Counted from the first letter of the stretch, positions 7,631-16,574 are shown. The stretch: 64,000 bases of DNA from Maridesulfovibrio ferrireducens (GCF_016342405.1 NZ_JAEINN010000001.1:124001-188000), one strand, 5' to 3'. Program-made: numbers and translations. The notes: generated by a model from the sequence alone, not told the origin.

Positions 7631-8511
7631 CAGTATGCTAGACTGTTATGGTTTTTTTTCAATGCTGTGGCTTGTAGAAAACCGATGAAATCTTCTATTC
7701 CCATTCGGCGGCATTTTATATAGCGTATGGCGTATTCTTTAAAGGTCAGGTCCGCTCCGTATACATGGTAGCGTGTGTCAGGTCCGCAGAATTCTAAGCC
7801 GAGATGTTCTGCAACTTGCGGATGGATAGGTTGTTCAAAATCGGGGAAGGGGTCAGCGATTGATTCAGTAATCCCTGTTCCAAGTTCATAGAAACCGAGT
7901 TCGGACAGAACCCCGTTTGCCGTGTTAAGCAGTAGCTCTTTTCCGGGGTGGTTTATTGTATTGAAAAGTTTTCTATGTTTGTAATTCGAAAGGATGAAAT
8001 CAACGTATTTTGTAGAGCAGTAGGTTTCTTTTTTTCTTTCTATTTTTTCAGATTTAGCAATGATTGAGTCGAAATCGTATATTTTTGTGAGTTTGGCATT
8101 CAGGAAAAGGTGCAGAATCTGGGATTCGCTGAGATCTCTTTCAAATAAAGATTCCAGAAAAGTATCCGGGTAGTCGAATCCTTTTTTGCCGGACCAGAGC
8201 GGCCAGTAGTGAATAAAAAGCATGCTTGGAAAAGCGATAGTTTTGCATTCAGGTTTCAGCTTGTTGCGAAGGGTTGCCGAGGATAATTCTCCCCAATTTT
8301 CGGCAAGGTGCTGGTACAGAAAAAGATTACATTTTGTGAGAAGCTCTTCGGGGATCGGCTCTCTTATATAATTGGTGAAACGGTGAACCTCATAAGTTTC
8401 CGTAAAATCAGAACTTAAGTTCAAAAGGTTTTCAATAGGTTCACCTTGGCAGTTCGCCTGTAATATGCATATTTTCCTTTTCATTATGGAACGCAGATTA
8501 GCATAATCCAT
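7630..8511 (-). CDS. WcbI-like polysaccharide biosynthesis protein
   Basis: This 293-residue protein contains the N-terminal ICILQANCQGEPI, matching the NCQG signature of the WcbI family, members of which occur in capsule loci and are proposed CoA-binding acyltransferases. Further family-like features are a long charged middle region and YHVYGADLTFKEYAIRYI near the end. No capsule or glycan genes adjoin it, so the substrate cannot be inferred. Two ATG codons (8511 and 8484) both lack a clear ribosome-binding site; the shorter begins MKRKICILQANCQG. Family assignment is moderate. Confidence 0.65.
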   Translation of the reverse strand: MDYANLRSIMKRKICILQANCQGEPIENLLNLSSDFTETYEVHRFTNYIREPIPEELLTKCNLFLYQHLAENWGELSSATLRNKLKPECKTIAFPSMLFIHYWPLWSGKKGFDYPDTFLESLFERDLSESQILHLFLNAKLTKIYDFDSIIAKSEKIERKKETYCSTKYVDFILSNYKHRKLFNTINHPGKELLLNTANGVLSELGFYELGTGITESIADPFPDFEQPIHPQVAEHLGLEFCGPDTRYHVYGADLTFKEYAIRYIKCRRMGIEDFIGFLQATALKKNHNSLAY

Positions 8512-8568
8512 TATGATAGCACAATAAAGATAACCCTCTTCCCTTATGATTACTTCAAGGCAAAATAT

Positions 8569-9648
8569 ATGAAAAATTATTTCAGAACAGACTTAGAAGC
8601 GGTAATTTCAAAAGTCGCAGCAGTTGATCCTGCGCTTGAGAAATCTGCGCGCGCTCATCTGGATAATTTGACTAAACCGATAGGCAGTCTTGGTCGACTT
8701 GAAGACCTTGCGGTCAAGATGTATATGGCTTCCGGCGGTAATCCACCAAAGTCTGATCCGGCGCGTATATATGCAATTGCCGGAGATCATGGTGTTAATG
8801 CCGAAAATGTGAGTTTTTTTTCGCAGGAAGTAACCCGTCAGATGGTAGAAAATTTTCTTCGAGGCGGAGCTGGAATTAACGTGCTTGCAACGACTTCCGG
8901 CGTAGAGCTTGTTGTGGTTGATGCCGGATGTATGGGCGGAACTTTTCCAGAGCATCCCCGTTTGATTCAGCGCAAAATCAATTGCGGAACAGCAAATATT
9001 TCTAAAGGCCCGGCCATGACTGAGGCTGATTGCTTAAAGGCTGTGTTCCTTGGTATTGATCTGGCGGATCAGGCTCATCGTGAAGGTATAAAGACTCTTG
9101 GAACCGGTGAGATGGGCGTTTCAAATACTACACCTTCCACGGCGCTTTATTGCGCTTTTTTCGGACTTGATCCAAAATCTGTGACGGGCCCCGGTGGCGG
9201 AATAGATGCCGAGGGCGTAATCAGGAAAACCGGAGTAATACATCGCGCGCTGTCGGCGAATAAAGCTGTTATTGAAGCTGGTGATTCTCTTTCTATTCTG
9301 GCAGCCTTGGGCGGGTATGAGATTGCCGCTCTTGCAGGGCTTATTATCGGCGGCGCAAAGAACAGGCAGATGGTTTGTATTGACGGTTTTATTTCAACAG
9401 CTGCGTATGCTGTCGCGTGTAAGCTTTGTCCCGCTGTCGGGGGATATTCTGTTTTGAGTCATGCGTCCGCAGAACCCGGTTATGCTGGAGTAGTAAAAGC
9501 TCTTGGCAGAAAGCCTTTATTGCACCTTGATATGCGCTTAGGTGAAGGTTCAGGAGCCGCACTGAGCATGTTTATGCTTCGGGCGGCGGCTAATATTTAT
9601 AATGATATGGCTACATTTGATGATGCCGGAGTTGATTCCGGTAACTAA
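8569..9648 (+). CDS. cobT: Nicotinate-nucleotide:dimethylbenzimidazole phosphoribosyltransferase
   Basis: This 359-residue CobT/CobU-type enzyme makes alpha-ribazole phosphate from nicotinate mononucleotide and a lower-ligand base in late cobalamin synthesis. Family motifs are LTKPIGSLGRLEDLA near 35-50, AGDHGV, GTGEMGVSNTT, GPGGGID, and GEGSGAALSMFMLRAA with the catalytic Glu region at the C-terminus. Length is typical. It is followed 23 bases later by selD, and the pairing suggests co-transcription but no direct pathway link. No cobalamin riboswitch fits in the 57 bases upstream. Confidence 0.95.
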   Translation: MKNYFRTDLEAVISKVAAVDPALEKSARAHLDNLTKPIGSLGRLEDLAVKMYMASGGNPPKSDPARIYAIAGDHGVNAENVSFFSQEVTRQMVENFLRGGAGINVLATTSGVELVVVDAGCMGGTFPEHPRLIQRKINCGTANISKGPAMTEADCLKAVFLGIDLADQAHREGIKTLGTGEMGVSNTTPSTALYCAFFGLDPKSVTGPGGGIDAEGVIRKTGVIHRALSANKAVIEAGDSLSILAALGGYEIAALAGLIIGGAKNRQMVCIDGFISTAAYAVACKLCPAVGGYSVLSHASAEPGYAGVVKALGRKPLLHLDMRLGEGSGAALSMFMLRAAANIYNDMATFDDAGVDSGN

Positions 9649-9671
9649 TTTTTACTGAAAGGAGAATGACT

Positions 9672-10715
9672 ATGTCCGCTTGGGAACTGGTCAAGACTGT
9701 CAAATCCGCGGGTTGAGCCGCCAAGATTGCTCCGGGGGACCTGGAGCAGGTGCTTGAAGGGTTGGCTGTGGAAGACGAGCGTCTGCTGACCGGACTGGGG
9801 GGGAATGAGGATTCCGCCATAGTGTCTTTTCCTGCGGGCAAAGCTCTTGTTCAGACCGTGGATTTTTTTACACCTGTTGTAAATAATCCGTATTGGTTCG
9901 GGCAGATTGCTGCGGCTAACTCTCTTTCTGATGTTTACGCAATGGGCGGTGAGCCTTGGACTGTGATGAACATCGTCTGTTATCCCATGAAAAAAATGGG
10001 TGGCGAGATTCTGCGCGAAATTCTCAAAGGCGGCATGGATAAAACCCGTGAGGCCGGAGCTGTTCTCGCAGGCGGTCACAGTGTTGAAGATGACGAAATG
10101 AAATACGGTCTTTCCGTCACAGGTTTTGTCGATCCAGATCGGTTTGCTTCGAACAAAGGTTTGCGTGAAGGCGATCAGCTGCTCTTGACCAAGCCTCTTG
10201 GAACAGGCGTACTCGCGACGGCCTTAAAGGCCGATTGGGACGGCGCTGAACGTTTTGAAAAGGATGTTTATAAGTGGGCATCCCGTCTTAATATTGCGGG
10301 TGGACGGGTAATTCGTGAACTTGGCCTTAAAGGGGCTACTGACATTACAGGATTCGGTCTGGGCGGTCATGTTCTTGAAATGGCAGATGCTTCAGGCGTG
10401 GCCGTTGAGTTGTGGCTGGATAAGGTTCCATTCATGGATGATGTTATTGATCTTGCATCCATGGGCTTGATTCCGGCCGGCAGTTTTGCCAATCGCAATT
10501 TTTGCAGTTCACAGGTGGAAACTGCGGCAAGCGCGGATCTGATTAAGACTGATCTTGTTTTTGATGCTCAGACATCGGGCGGATTAATTTTAGCTGTTCC
10601 TGCTGCTCAACTACAGCAGGCTAAGGATATGCTGCTTGAAGCTGGAGACTTAGCCGAGCATGTGGGGCAGGTTGTTTCATTCGATAAGAAGCGAGGGCGC
10701 CTCAGAATCGGATAA
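9672..10715 (+). CDS. selD: Selenide, water dikinase SelD, itself a selenoprotein
   Basis: SelD makes selenophosphate, the selenium donor for selenocysteine tRNA. The true start is ATG 9672-9674, after AAAGGAG, not the downstream codon at 9750. Codon 15 is TGA (9714-9716) in SAG-U-AAKIAPGDL. This aligns with the catalytic Cys17 and Lys20 of E. coli SelD, and Sec at this place is well known. A hairpin TGCTCC/GGAGCA with loop GGGGGACCT starts 11 bases after the TGA, the spacing expected of a bacterial SECIS. The reading gives 347 residues, the usual SelD length. Other motifs are FFTPVV, ANSLSDVYAMGG and AGGHSVEDDE. No selA, selB or selC is in the window. Confidence 0.95.
9714..9748 (+). promoter_or_regulatory. 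Recoded UGA and SECIS hairpin in selD
   Basis: TGA 9714-9716 is followed by arms TGCTCC (9728-9733) and GGAGCA (9743-9748) with a 9-base loop. A short stem about 11 bases beyond the codon is what SelB recognises in bacteria. Confidence 0.8.
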
Positions 10716-10743
10716 CCTGCTTGTTACAATTTATAGAAATAAT

Positions 10744-10776
10744 AAAGCGCGAATCTGTTATGCAGGTTCGCGCTTT
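10744..10776 (+). terminator. Strong hairpin after selD
   Basis: AAAGCGCGAATCTG pairs with CAGGTTCGCGCTTT (14 pairs with one wobble) around TTATG, 29 bases after the selD stop. The plus-strand T-run is short; the minus side is fairly T-rich, so it may serve both selD and the convergent small gene. Confidence 0.7.
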
Positions 10777-10824
10777 AATCATAGATAGGTAAGTCTTAAA
10801 GTCGCATGGAGGAGGTCCTGATAG

Positions 10825-11049
10825 TTATGCACTGCCGTGGCTCGAAGTTACAGCCTGAATCAGGTTTCCGCTGGCATTATATACCGGCGAGGATTCAATC
10901 TTTACGAGCTCGCGGTGCATGGAAGGATCGGCAAAAGCTTGTCTATGCAGTCTCTTGCGTTGCAACGTCTTCATTGTGTTAGCCAGATTTTCTGTTTCCC
11001 TTTGTGGAGGGGCCTGAGCCACTTGTGTCAAATCTAGAGAGTTCGTCAT
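10825..11049 (-). CDS. Small protein of unknown function, 74 residues
   Basis: I do not recognise this protein. It begins at ATG 11047-11049 after a near-perfect GGAGGT ribosome-binding site, which is the main reason to call it a gene. The sequence is polar, with an N-terminal half rich in Gln, Arg and Lys (ENLANTMKTLQRKRLHRQAF) likely to form a helix. There is no Cys, no signal peptide and no membrane segment. The hairpin at 10744-10776 lies at its 3' side and it stands alone between selD and the hemC operon. A conserved small lineage-specific gene is likely. Confidence 0.6.
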   Translation of the reverse strand: MTNSLDLTQVAQAPPQRETENLANTMKTLQRKRLHRQAFADPSMHRELVKIESSPVYNASGNLIQAVTSSHGSA

Positions 11050-11213
11050 TTAAGACCTCCGTCCGTGGAAGTTATAAGTAGAATGCATTAGTAAATGTTT
11101 CCCCTTTAATAATCTTATCGGTTGAGCCTTTCAAAACTTAAGATGTGGGCTAAATATATATGATTAACAATTTAACGTGGTTGTCGTTTTGATACACAAA
11201 TTATTTTGTTTTG

Positions 11214-11270
11214 AAAATAAAAAACCCGAAATCCATGCATTATATTGAATGCAAAAGATTTCGGGTTTAA
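11214..11270 (-). terminator. Terminator of the hemC operon
   Basis: AAACCCGAAATC pairs with GATTTCGGGTTT, with an inner TGCAT/ATGCA helix. On the minus strand the stem is followed by a run of TTTTTTATTTT. It lies about 30 bases beyond the stop of the last gene of the hemC pair. Confidence 0.85.
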
Positions 11271-11297
11271 AATTATATTTAGGTAAGGTAGAAAGAA

Positions 11298-11567
11298 TCA
11301 GTCCTTCCAACTCCACCATTTTTCGAGATGCGGGTCGCGTTGTTCGTTATTGACGCAGTAGACAACGCACCTGAAAACATAAAGCATGCAACGGTCCACG
11401 TGCTTTCCGGCTAATTCTTCAAGCCGGAGATACATGGTTTCCGGATCTTCCCTCTTCATTTCATCAAGGGAGCGATAACCCATATCCCAGAGGTCTTCGG
11501 CAATTGACTTACCTACCCCGGGCAGGGTGCGGAAACTTTTCAGGATATCAGGCTTTGCATTTGTCAT
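11298..11567 (-). CDS. Helix-hairpin-helix protein of the Cdd1 / pathogenicity-locus family
   Basis: This 89-residue protein from ATG 11565-11567 overlaps the end of hemC by 20 bases; a longer in-frame start lies inside hemC and is unlikely. [26 protein letters not shown] is a helix-hairpin-helix of the kind that binds DNA backbone. It is followed by [30 protein letters not shown], typical of the Cdd1 family (Pfam pathogenicity locus), whose role is unknown. The overlap implies translational coupling to hemC, but no heme function is evident. Confidence 0.85.
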   Translation of the reverse strand: MTNAKPDILKSFRTLPGVGKSIAEDLWDMGYRSLDEMKREDPETMYLRLEELAGKHVDRCMLYVFRCVVYCVNNEQRDPHLEKWWSWKD

Positions 11568-12480
11568 AGACGCGATCAAGAATTTCTTTGGCTCCGGCAG
11601 CAAGAACGTCATCAGCAAGGCTCATTCCAAGATCCCAAGCTTCATCTGCGGGGCCGGTTCTTTGGAGCCTGATAGGACTGCTTCCGTCGATATCCGCTAC
11701 AAATCCAGTCAGTTTAATATTGTCACCTTCGCGTACAGACCATGCTGCGATGGGAACCTGACAACCGCCGTCAAGGCCGGTCAGGAAACCGCGTTCAGCA
11801 CGAACCTGCCGCGCAGTTTCTTCGTGGTGAAGGAATCCGAGAATGTCCTGAATTTCCGTGTCCTCGATTCTGTATTCGATTCCGAGTGCACCCTGAGCCA
11901 CAGCCGGTAGGAACTGTGGAGGACCGAGTATTTCACTCTTAGGGGCTGTGAGATTCAGTCTGTTCATACCTGCTGTGGCAACAACAATGGCGTCAAATTT
12001 GCCGGCCAGAAGTTTGCCTACACGGGTATCAAGATTGCCGCGCAGTGATTCAATCTTGAGGTCGCTACGCAGGGTGAGGAGCTGTGACTGTCTGCGCAGG
12101 GAACTTGTTCCTACAACTGCGCCAACCGGCAGGTCTTTAAGCGAATCATATTTTACGGAGAGCAGGGAATCAGTTTCAGCTTCTCTAGGCGGGATGATCC
12201 CGACTTCAAGTCCTTCAGGCAGTTCTGTCGGCACGTCTTTCATGCTGTGTACTGCAAGATCGGCTTTTTTAGCGAGCAGAGCTTCTTCGATTTCCTTTAC
12301 AAACAAACCCTTGCCACCGACTTTTGCAAGTGGAACGTCCAGAATTATATCGCCCTTGGTTTTTATCTTGAGCAACTGAACTTCGATACCGGGATATTCG
12401 TTACGAAGGAGGTCTGAAATATGATTGGCCTGCCAGAGAGCAAGTTTGCTTCCGCGGGTCGCGATGGTGATTTTTCTCAT
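11548..12480 (-). CDS. hemC: Porphobilinogen deaminase (hydroxymethylbilane synthase)
   Basis: HemC condenses four porphobilinogen molecules to hydroxymethylbilane in tetrapyrrole synthesis, needed here for siroheme, heme and cobalamin. It has 310 residues, with the N-terminal [15 protein letters not shown], the catalytic Asp in HSMKDVP (Asp82), [11 protein letters not shown], and LDGGCQVP where Cys240 carries the dipyrromethane cofactor. Length is normal. The last 20 bases overlap the HhH gene that follows. Other hem genes are not in the window. Confidence 0.97.
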   Translation of the reverse strand: MRKITIATRGSKLALWQANHISDLLRNEYPGIEVQLLKIKTKGDIILDVPLAKVGGKGLFVKEIEEALLAKKADLAVHSMKDVPTELPEGLEVGIIPPREAETDSLLSVKYDSLKDLPVGAVVGTSSLRRQSQLLTLRSDLKIESLRGNLDTRVGKLLAGKFDAIVVATAGMNRLNLTAPKSEILGPPQFLPAVAQGALGIEYRIEDTEIQDILGFLHHEETARQVRAERGFLTGLDGGCQVPIAAWSVREGDNIKLTGFVADIDGSSPIRLQRTGPADEAWDLGMSLADDVLAAGAKEILDRVYDKCKA

Positions 12481-12511
12481 TGTGCCGCCGTTTTATTTAA
12501 AAATTAGTTAA

Positions 12512-12760
12512 TTAACCGCAAGTGGAGCAGTTGCCACCGGAGCATCCTGCACAGCTGCTGCCTGATGAGGACGAAGATGGAGCAGATTCTCCCGTATCTC
12601 TTGAGTCCGAAGCTCCGCCGTTTTTGAACTTGCAGGCTGAAATAAGCTTTCCGGTTTTTTCTGATTTACATTCGGGGCAGGGAGGACATTCGTCGCGGTT
12701 GAAGACAAGCTCTTCAAACTCTTTTCCGCAGTCCGCGCATTTATATTCGTATATTGGCAT
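12512..12760 (-). CDS. FmdB-family zinc ribbon protein
   Basis: This 82-residue protein starts MPIYEYKCADCGKEFE, the signature of the FmdB/CxxC_CxxC_SSSS zinc ribbon, with a second pair CPPCPECKS. It ends in a Ser-rich stretch followed by CAGCSGGNCSTCG, adding more Cys ligands. FmdB proteins were named as putative regulators of formamidase genes, but most are of unknown function. It lies 31 bases upstream of hemC on the same strand and may be cotranscribed with it. Zinc binding is likely; the role is unknown. Confidence 0.9.
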   Translation of the reverse strand: MPIYEYKCADCGKEFEELVFNRDECPPCPECKSEKTGKLISACKFKNGGASDSRDTGESAPSSSSSGSSCAGCSGGNCSTCG

Positions 12761-12867
12761 GAATTACTCCATGTTTTGAAAGTATAGTGGAGAAAATTGC
12801 ATAGCCCAAAACAGTCGGGTGGGCAATGTCTTGAACCCATATAAGTCCGGTTCTGAGAAATGCAATA

Positions 12868-12905
12868 AAAAAACGCGGCCTACCTGCTGGTAAGCCGCGT
12901 TTAAT
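12868..12905 (-). terminator. Terminator of lon
   Basis: AAACGCGGC pairs with GCCGCGTTT around a 14-base loop. On the minus strand it is followed by TTTTTTT, 22 bases beyond the lon stop codon. Confidence 0.9.
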
Positions 12906-12927
12906 TTAAGGCAATTAAATACCAATG

Positions 12928-15447
12928 CTATTTCATTTTAGCTATCGGCCATACTTCTTCTATTCTTTCGATCGGGGTAATTTCGATCATGCTGCGAAGT
13001 TCGTCTGGAATATCTTCAAGGTCTTTCACATTCTGTGACGGGATAAGAACCCGTTTCATTCCGAGAGAAACTGCGGCGAGGATTTTTTCTTTGATTCCGC
13101 CAACGGGTAGTACGCGTCCACGCAAAGATATTTCACCGGTCATCGCAAGTTCCGGATTAACCGGACTGCTTGTGAGCGCGGAAAGAAGCGCCGTTACCAG
13201 TGTAACACCGGCAGAAGGTCCGTCTTTCGGAGTTGCGCCGTCAGGAACGTGAATATGGAGATCCTGCTCTTCGTGGAACTTAGGGCTGATACCATATTCG
13301 TCCGCATGGCGACGGGCAAAGGAAACCGCGGCTTGCGCAGATTCTTTCATTACATCGCCAAGCTGTCCGGTCAGGAGCAGCTTACCCTTACCGGGCATGG
13401 CTGAAACTTCAATGTGCAGAGTTGTTCCGCCCACTGGAGTCCATGCAAGACCGACTGCTACGCCCGGAGGCAGTATGTGTTCTCTTTCATCTTCAAGGTA
13501 TCTGGGGATTCCCAATAATTTCTCAAGATTATCTGTAGTCACTTCAAACGGGCCTTCTTCGCCTTCGGCTTTCTTGCGGGCCAGTTTACGGCAGACACTG
13601 CCTACTTCGCGCTCAAGATTTCTAAGACCTGCTTCGCGGGTGTATTCTTTAATAATCTTAGCTAAAACTTCATCGTCCATAACAAGTTCATCTTCACCGA
13701 GTCCGTTTTCCTTTGCCTGACGGGAAAGAAGATAACGACGGGCGATTTTGACCTTTTCGTGTTCAGTGTATCCGGGAAGCCTGATAACTTCCATGCGGTC
13801 CAAAAGAGGACGGGGGATAGAGTCCAGAACATTTGCAGTACAAATGAACATTGCCTTCGAGAGATCATAAGGAACGTTTAAGTAATGATCAGTGAAAGAA
13901 AAATTCTGTTCAGGATCGAGAACTTCCAGCAGAGCGGAAGAAGGATCGCCTCGGAAATCTGAACCGAGTTTATCAATCTCATCCAGCATTACAACCGGAT
14001 TGCGGGTTCCGCATTGTTTCATTCCCTGAATGATACGTCCGGGCATGGAACCTATGTAGGTTCTGCGATGACCGCGAATTTCAGCTTCGTCGCGCATTCC
14101 GCCGAGGGACATACGGTGGAATTTCCGTTGCAGACTGCGCGCAATTGATCTTCCAAGTGACGTTTTACCGACACCGGGAGGGCCTACGAAACAAAGGATA
14201 GGCCCCTTCATCGCAGGGTTTAATTTGCGGACACTCAAATATTCAAGGATACGTTCTTTTACTTTTTCGAGATCGTAATGATCTTCATCTAAAATTCGTT
14301 TGGCTTCTTTGATGTCGAGGCGGTCACGTGACTGTTTTTTCCAAGGTATTTCAGTCATCCAGTCAAGATAAGACCTGATAACGGTGGCTTCGGATGCATC
14401 AGGGTGCATGGCTTCGAGACGGCGGAGCTGTTTTTCTGCTTCAACCCGCACATCTTTAGGCATTTTAGCTTTTTTAATTGCCTTTCTGATTTCGTCCATT
14501 TCCTCTGCTTCGTCAGCAGATTCTCCAAGCTCGCCCTTGATGGCCTTGAGCTGTTCACGCAGATAAAAATCGCGCTGAGCTTTATCCATGCCTTCTTTGG
14601 CTCTGTTCTGAATCTTGTTCTGCATGGAGGCAACTTCAACTTCTTGAGTAAGTTGTGTGTTGACCAGTGTGAGGCGCGCGACAGGTTCTTCGCACTCGAG
14701 GATGGATTGCGCAACAGGAACCTTCATTCTAAGATTGGAGGCGATGAGGTCGGCGAGTCTCCCCGGTTCATTAACATTATTGAGCACGCTCATAATGTCG
14801 GTGGAAGAAATGCCTCTCAGTGAGAGAATCTTTTCACTTTGCTCGCGTGAAGATCTGACCAGTGCTTCCTGTTCGGAGGAAACATCTCCCGCTTCTGCTT
14901 CGGATATGGTCTCTATTTCAGCAATATGGAACGGTTCGGAACCGATAAATCTTTTTACTTTAGCTCTTGATACGCCTTGTACCAGTACTTTCAGTCTGCC
15001 GTCAGGCATTTTGAGCATGCGCATAATCATACAGACTGTTCCGGTTGTATAAAGATCGTCATGTTCAGGCGCTTCGATGCTTTCATCTTCCTGCGTGAGG
15101 ATCAGTACATAGCGGTCTCCGGTCATTGCAGCTTCAACGGCATTGACGGACTTTTCACGGCCTACAAACAGAGGCAGAATCATGTAGTTGAATACAACTA
15201 TATCGCGTACCGCCAAAACTGGAAGAGTTGTAGGAATGTTCGTATGTACATTTTCAGAAATATTCCCTGTATCGTCCAGCAGATCAGCTGCGTCATGAAG
15301 AACATTCAGGGGAGAAACAGGCGGTTTATTCAGTCCCTGATTGTTTCCGGCATCAGAGATTTTCATCGCTTTAATATTTTTTATTGAACCAGCTTTGTCT
15401 TTTTTACGCAGCTTGAGAGGTTTGATCGGGGATTTCTTTTTTTTCAA
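12928..15447 (-). CDS. lon: ATP-dependent protease Lon
   Basis: This 839-residue AAA+ serine protease acts in cytoplasmic protein quality control. It has an N-terminal substrate domain (LPVLAVRDIVVFNYMILPLFVGRE), a coiled-coil linker, Walker A GPPGVGKTSLG, Walker B VVMLDEIDKLG, and a C-terminal Ser-Lys dyad protease with PKDGPSAG (catalytic Ser) and the later catalytic Lys in VGGIKEK. I kept the TTG start at 15445-15447 because AAGGA lies 7 bases upstream. It adds a Lys-rich N-terminal extension of about 70 residues before the Lon domain. It is monocistronic, with its own terminator, and a long inverted repeat lies upstream. No heat-shock promoter could be identified. Confidence 0.96.
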   Translation of the reverse strand: MKKKKSPIKPLKLRKKDKAGSIKNIKAMKISDAGNNQGLNKPPVSPLNVLHDAADLLDDTGNISENVHTNIPTTLPVLAVRDIVVFNYMILPLFVGREKSVNAVEAAMTGDRYVLILTQEDESIEAPEHDDLYTTGTVCMIMRMLKMPDGRLKVLVQGVSRAKVKRFIGSEPFHIAEIETISEAEAGDVSSEQEALVRSSREQSEKILSLRGISSTDIMSVLNNVNEPGRLADLIASNLRMKVPVAQSILECEEPVARLTLVNTQLTQEVEVASMQNKIQNRAKEGMDKAQRDFYLREQLKAIKGELGESADEAEEMDEIRKAIKKAKMPKDVRVEAEKQLRRLEAMHPDASEATVIRSYLDWMTEIPWKKQSRDRLDIKEAKRILDEDHYDLEKVKERILEYLSVRKLNPAMKGPILCFVGPPGVGKTSLGRSIARSLQRKFHRMSLGGMRDEAEIRGHRRTYIGSMPGRIIQGMKQCGTRNPVVMLDEIDKLGSDFRGDPSSALLEVLDPEQNFSFTDHYLNVPYDLSKAMFICTANVLDSIPRPLLDRMEVIRLPGYTEHEKVKIARRYLLSRQAKENGLGEDELVMDDEVLAKIIKEYTREAGLRNLEREVGSVCRKLARKKAEGEEGPFEVTTDNLEKLLGIPRYLEDEREHILPPGVAVGLAWTPVGGTTLHIEVSAMPGKGKLLLTGQLGDVMKESAQAAVSFARRHADEYGISPKFHEEQDLHIHVPDGATPKDGPSAGVTLVTALLSALTSSPVNPELAMTGEISLRGRVLPVGGIKEKILAAVSLGMKRVLIPSQNVKDLEDIPDELRSMIEITPIERIEEVWPIAKMK

Positions 15448-15497
15448 CGGAAGATCCTTATGTCAAAAGTGGTTATTTATTTAACTATATAAAGAGC

Positions 15498-15543
15498 ATA
15501 CTTTTTCAGCCTCATATCTCTAAGTAAGAGGCTGAAAAAGTAT
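15498..15543. repeat. 16-base perfect inverted repeat upstream of lon
   Basis: ATACTTTTTCAGCCTC (15498-15513) is mirrored by GAGGCTGAAAAAGTAT (15528-15543) around a 14-base loop. The U-rich part lies inside the stem, so it is not a typical terminator. It lies 50 bases upstream of the lon start and 52 bases downstream of the acylphosphatase stop. Confidence 0.85.
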
Positions 15544-15595
15544 ACTATAAAATGCATTTCAGAAGCTTAGCAAAAAAATCCCGTTGGCTACCCAA

Positions 15596-15868
15596 TTACC
15601 TGATTTCAAATGAATCATGCTTTGTGTCATAGTCGATCCAATTGCATTTAAGGTCTGTAACCTGTGACAAAGGAGGGCCGACAAGAAGCCTTGTTCTCAT
15701 TTCTGCAATATCGGATTCACGGCCTTGAAGCAGAACTTCAATTGGCCCATCATCTAAATTGCGAGTCCATCCGCCTAAGTGCAGTGCTACCGCCTGATCA
15801 TTAACCCATGAACGAAAGAAAACGCCTTGAACCTTACCGGTAACAACACAATGATAACTTCTAATCAT
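15596..15868 (-). CDS. acyP: Acylphosphatase
   Basis: This 90-residue acylphosphatase hydrolyses carboxyl-phosphate bonds. The motif GKVQGVFFRSWVNDQA carries the substrate-binding Arg (QGVFFR), and LGGWTRNLDDGPIEVLLQG includes the catalytic Asn (TRN). The start is ATG 15866-15868 behind a strong AAGGAGAG. A longer in-frame extension overlaps radC and is not supported. radC ends 29 bases upstream, so the two are probably cotranscribed. Confidence 0.95.
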   Translation of the reverse strand: MIRSYHCVVTGKVQGVFFRSWVNDQAVALHLGGWTRNLDDGPIEVLLQGRESDIAEMRTRLLVGPPLSQVTDLKCNWIDYDTKHDSFEIR

Positions 15869-15896
15869 CGAGCTCTCCTTTTGGCTTGAGGTGGAA

Positions 15897-16574
15897 TTAC
15901 AATCGTCCTGATTCCATAAAACTGTAAAATCTGTCTGCGGTGACAATAACATGATCAAGCAGACGTATTTCAAGTTCCCGGCAAGCCGATGCAATTTCCA
16001 TAGTTCTTGCAAGGTCTTCAGGAGACGGGGAAGGGTCTCCTCCGGGATGATTATGGGCCAGGATAACTCCGCTCGCGTTGTTTCTGAGTGCCAGAGCAAC
16101 TATCTCGCGGGGAAAGACAGCAGTTTTATCAACTGTTCCTTCCGTAAGCTTTTCCCAGCATATCACTTTATTGCCATTGTTGACCAGTGCTACCCAAAAT
16201 TGTTCAATCGCTAAATTTCCAATTCTGGCCATCGCTGCCTTTGAAACCGTGTCCGGCGATGAAAGTGCACTTTGAACAAACATGGGTTCTTCGGCCATTC
16301 TTGCCCAGAATTCACGAAGAAGTGTAAAAAAAGTTAAAACTCCGGGGCCGACACCTTTGATGTTTTTAAGTCTTTCATTCGAAGCTTTGAAAACCCCGCC
16401 CAGAGTTTCGAATTCTGAAAGTAACTCTTTGGCTATAGGTTTTGTGTCCTGCCTTGGAAGCACCTGACCGAGCATAAGTTCTAAAATCTCATAGTCCGCC
16501 AGATTTTGTGAATTAACGCAAAGCCGCTCTTTAAGCCTTTGACGGTGTCCATGGTAGTGCGGTTTGTCATTCAT
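15897..16574 (-). CDS. radC: RadC/MPN-domain protein
   Basis: This protein has 225 residues from ATG 16572-16574, with a possible TTG start at 16601; neither has a good ribosome-binding site. The N-terminal half carries a helix-hairpin-helix (LKNIKGVGPGVLTFF). The C-terminal half is a JAB1/MPN metalloprotease-like domain with the zinc motif HNHPGGDPSPSPED. RadC was named for a DNA-repair phenotype that later proved misassigned, so its role is uncertain. The domain composition is complete. Confidence 0.92.
   Translation of the reverse strand: MNDKPHYHGHRQRLKERLCVNSQNLADYEILELMLGQVLPRQDTKPIAKELLSEFETLGGVFKASNERLKNIKGVGPGVLTFFTLLREFWARMAEEPMFVQSALSSPDTVSKAAMARIGNLAIEQFWVALVNNGNKVICWEKLTEGTVDKTAVFPREIVALALRNNASGVILAHNHPGGDPSPSPEDLARTMEIASACRELEIRLLDHVIVTADRFYSFMESGRL

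Noticed and set aside
8512-8568. Cobalamin riboswitch before cobT
   Set aside because: Only 57 bases and none of the conserved B12-box sequence.
9750-10715. selD starting at 9750
   Set aside because: It lacks the catalytic N-terminus and a ribosome-binding site; the in-frame TGA and SECIS show the start is at 9672.
12508-12840. 110-codon ORF overlapping the FmdB gene
   Set aside because: It is in a different frame from the zinc-ribbon protein and has no domain.
15596-16099. Long N-terminal extension of acylphosphatase
   Set aside because: It lies antisense-free but overlaps radC in another frame and has no start signal; the strong ribosome-binding site is at 15868.
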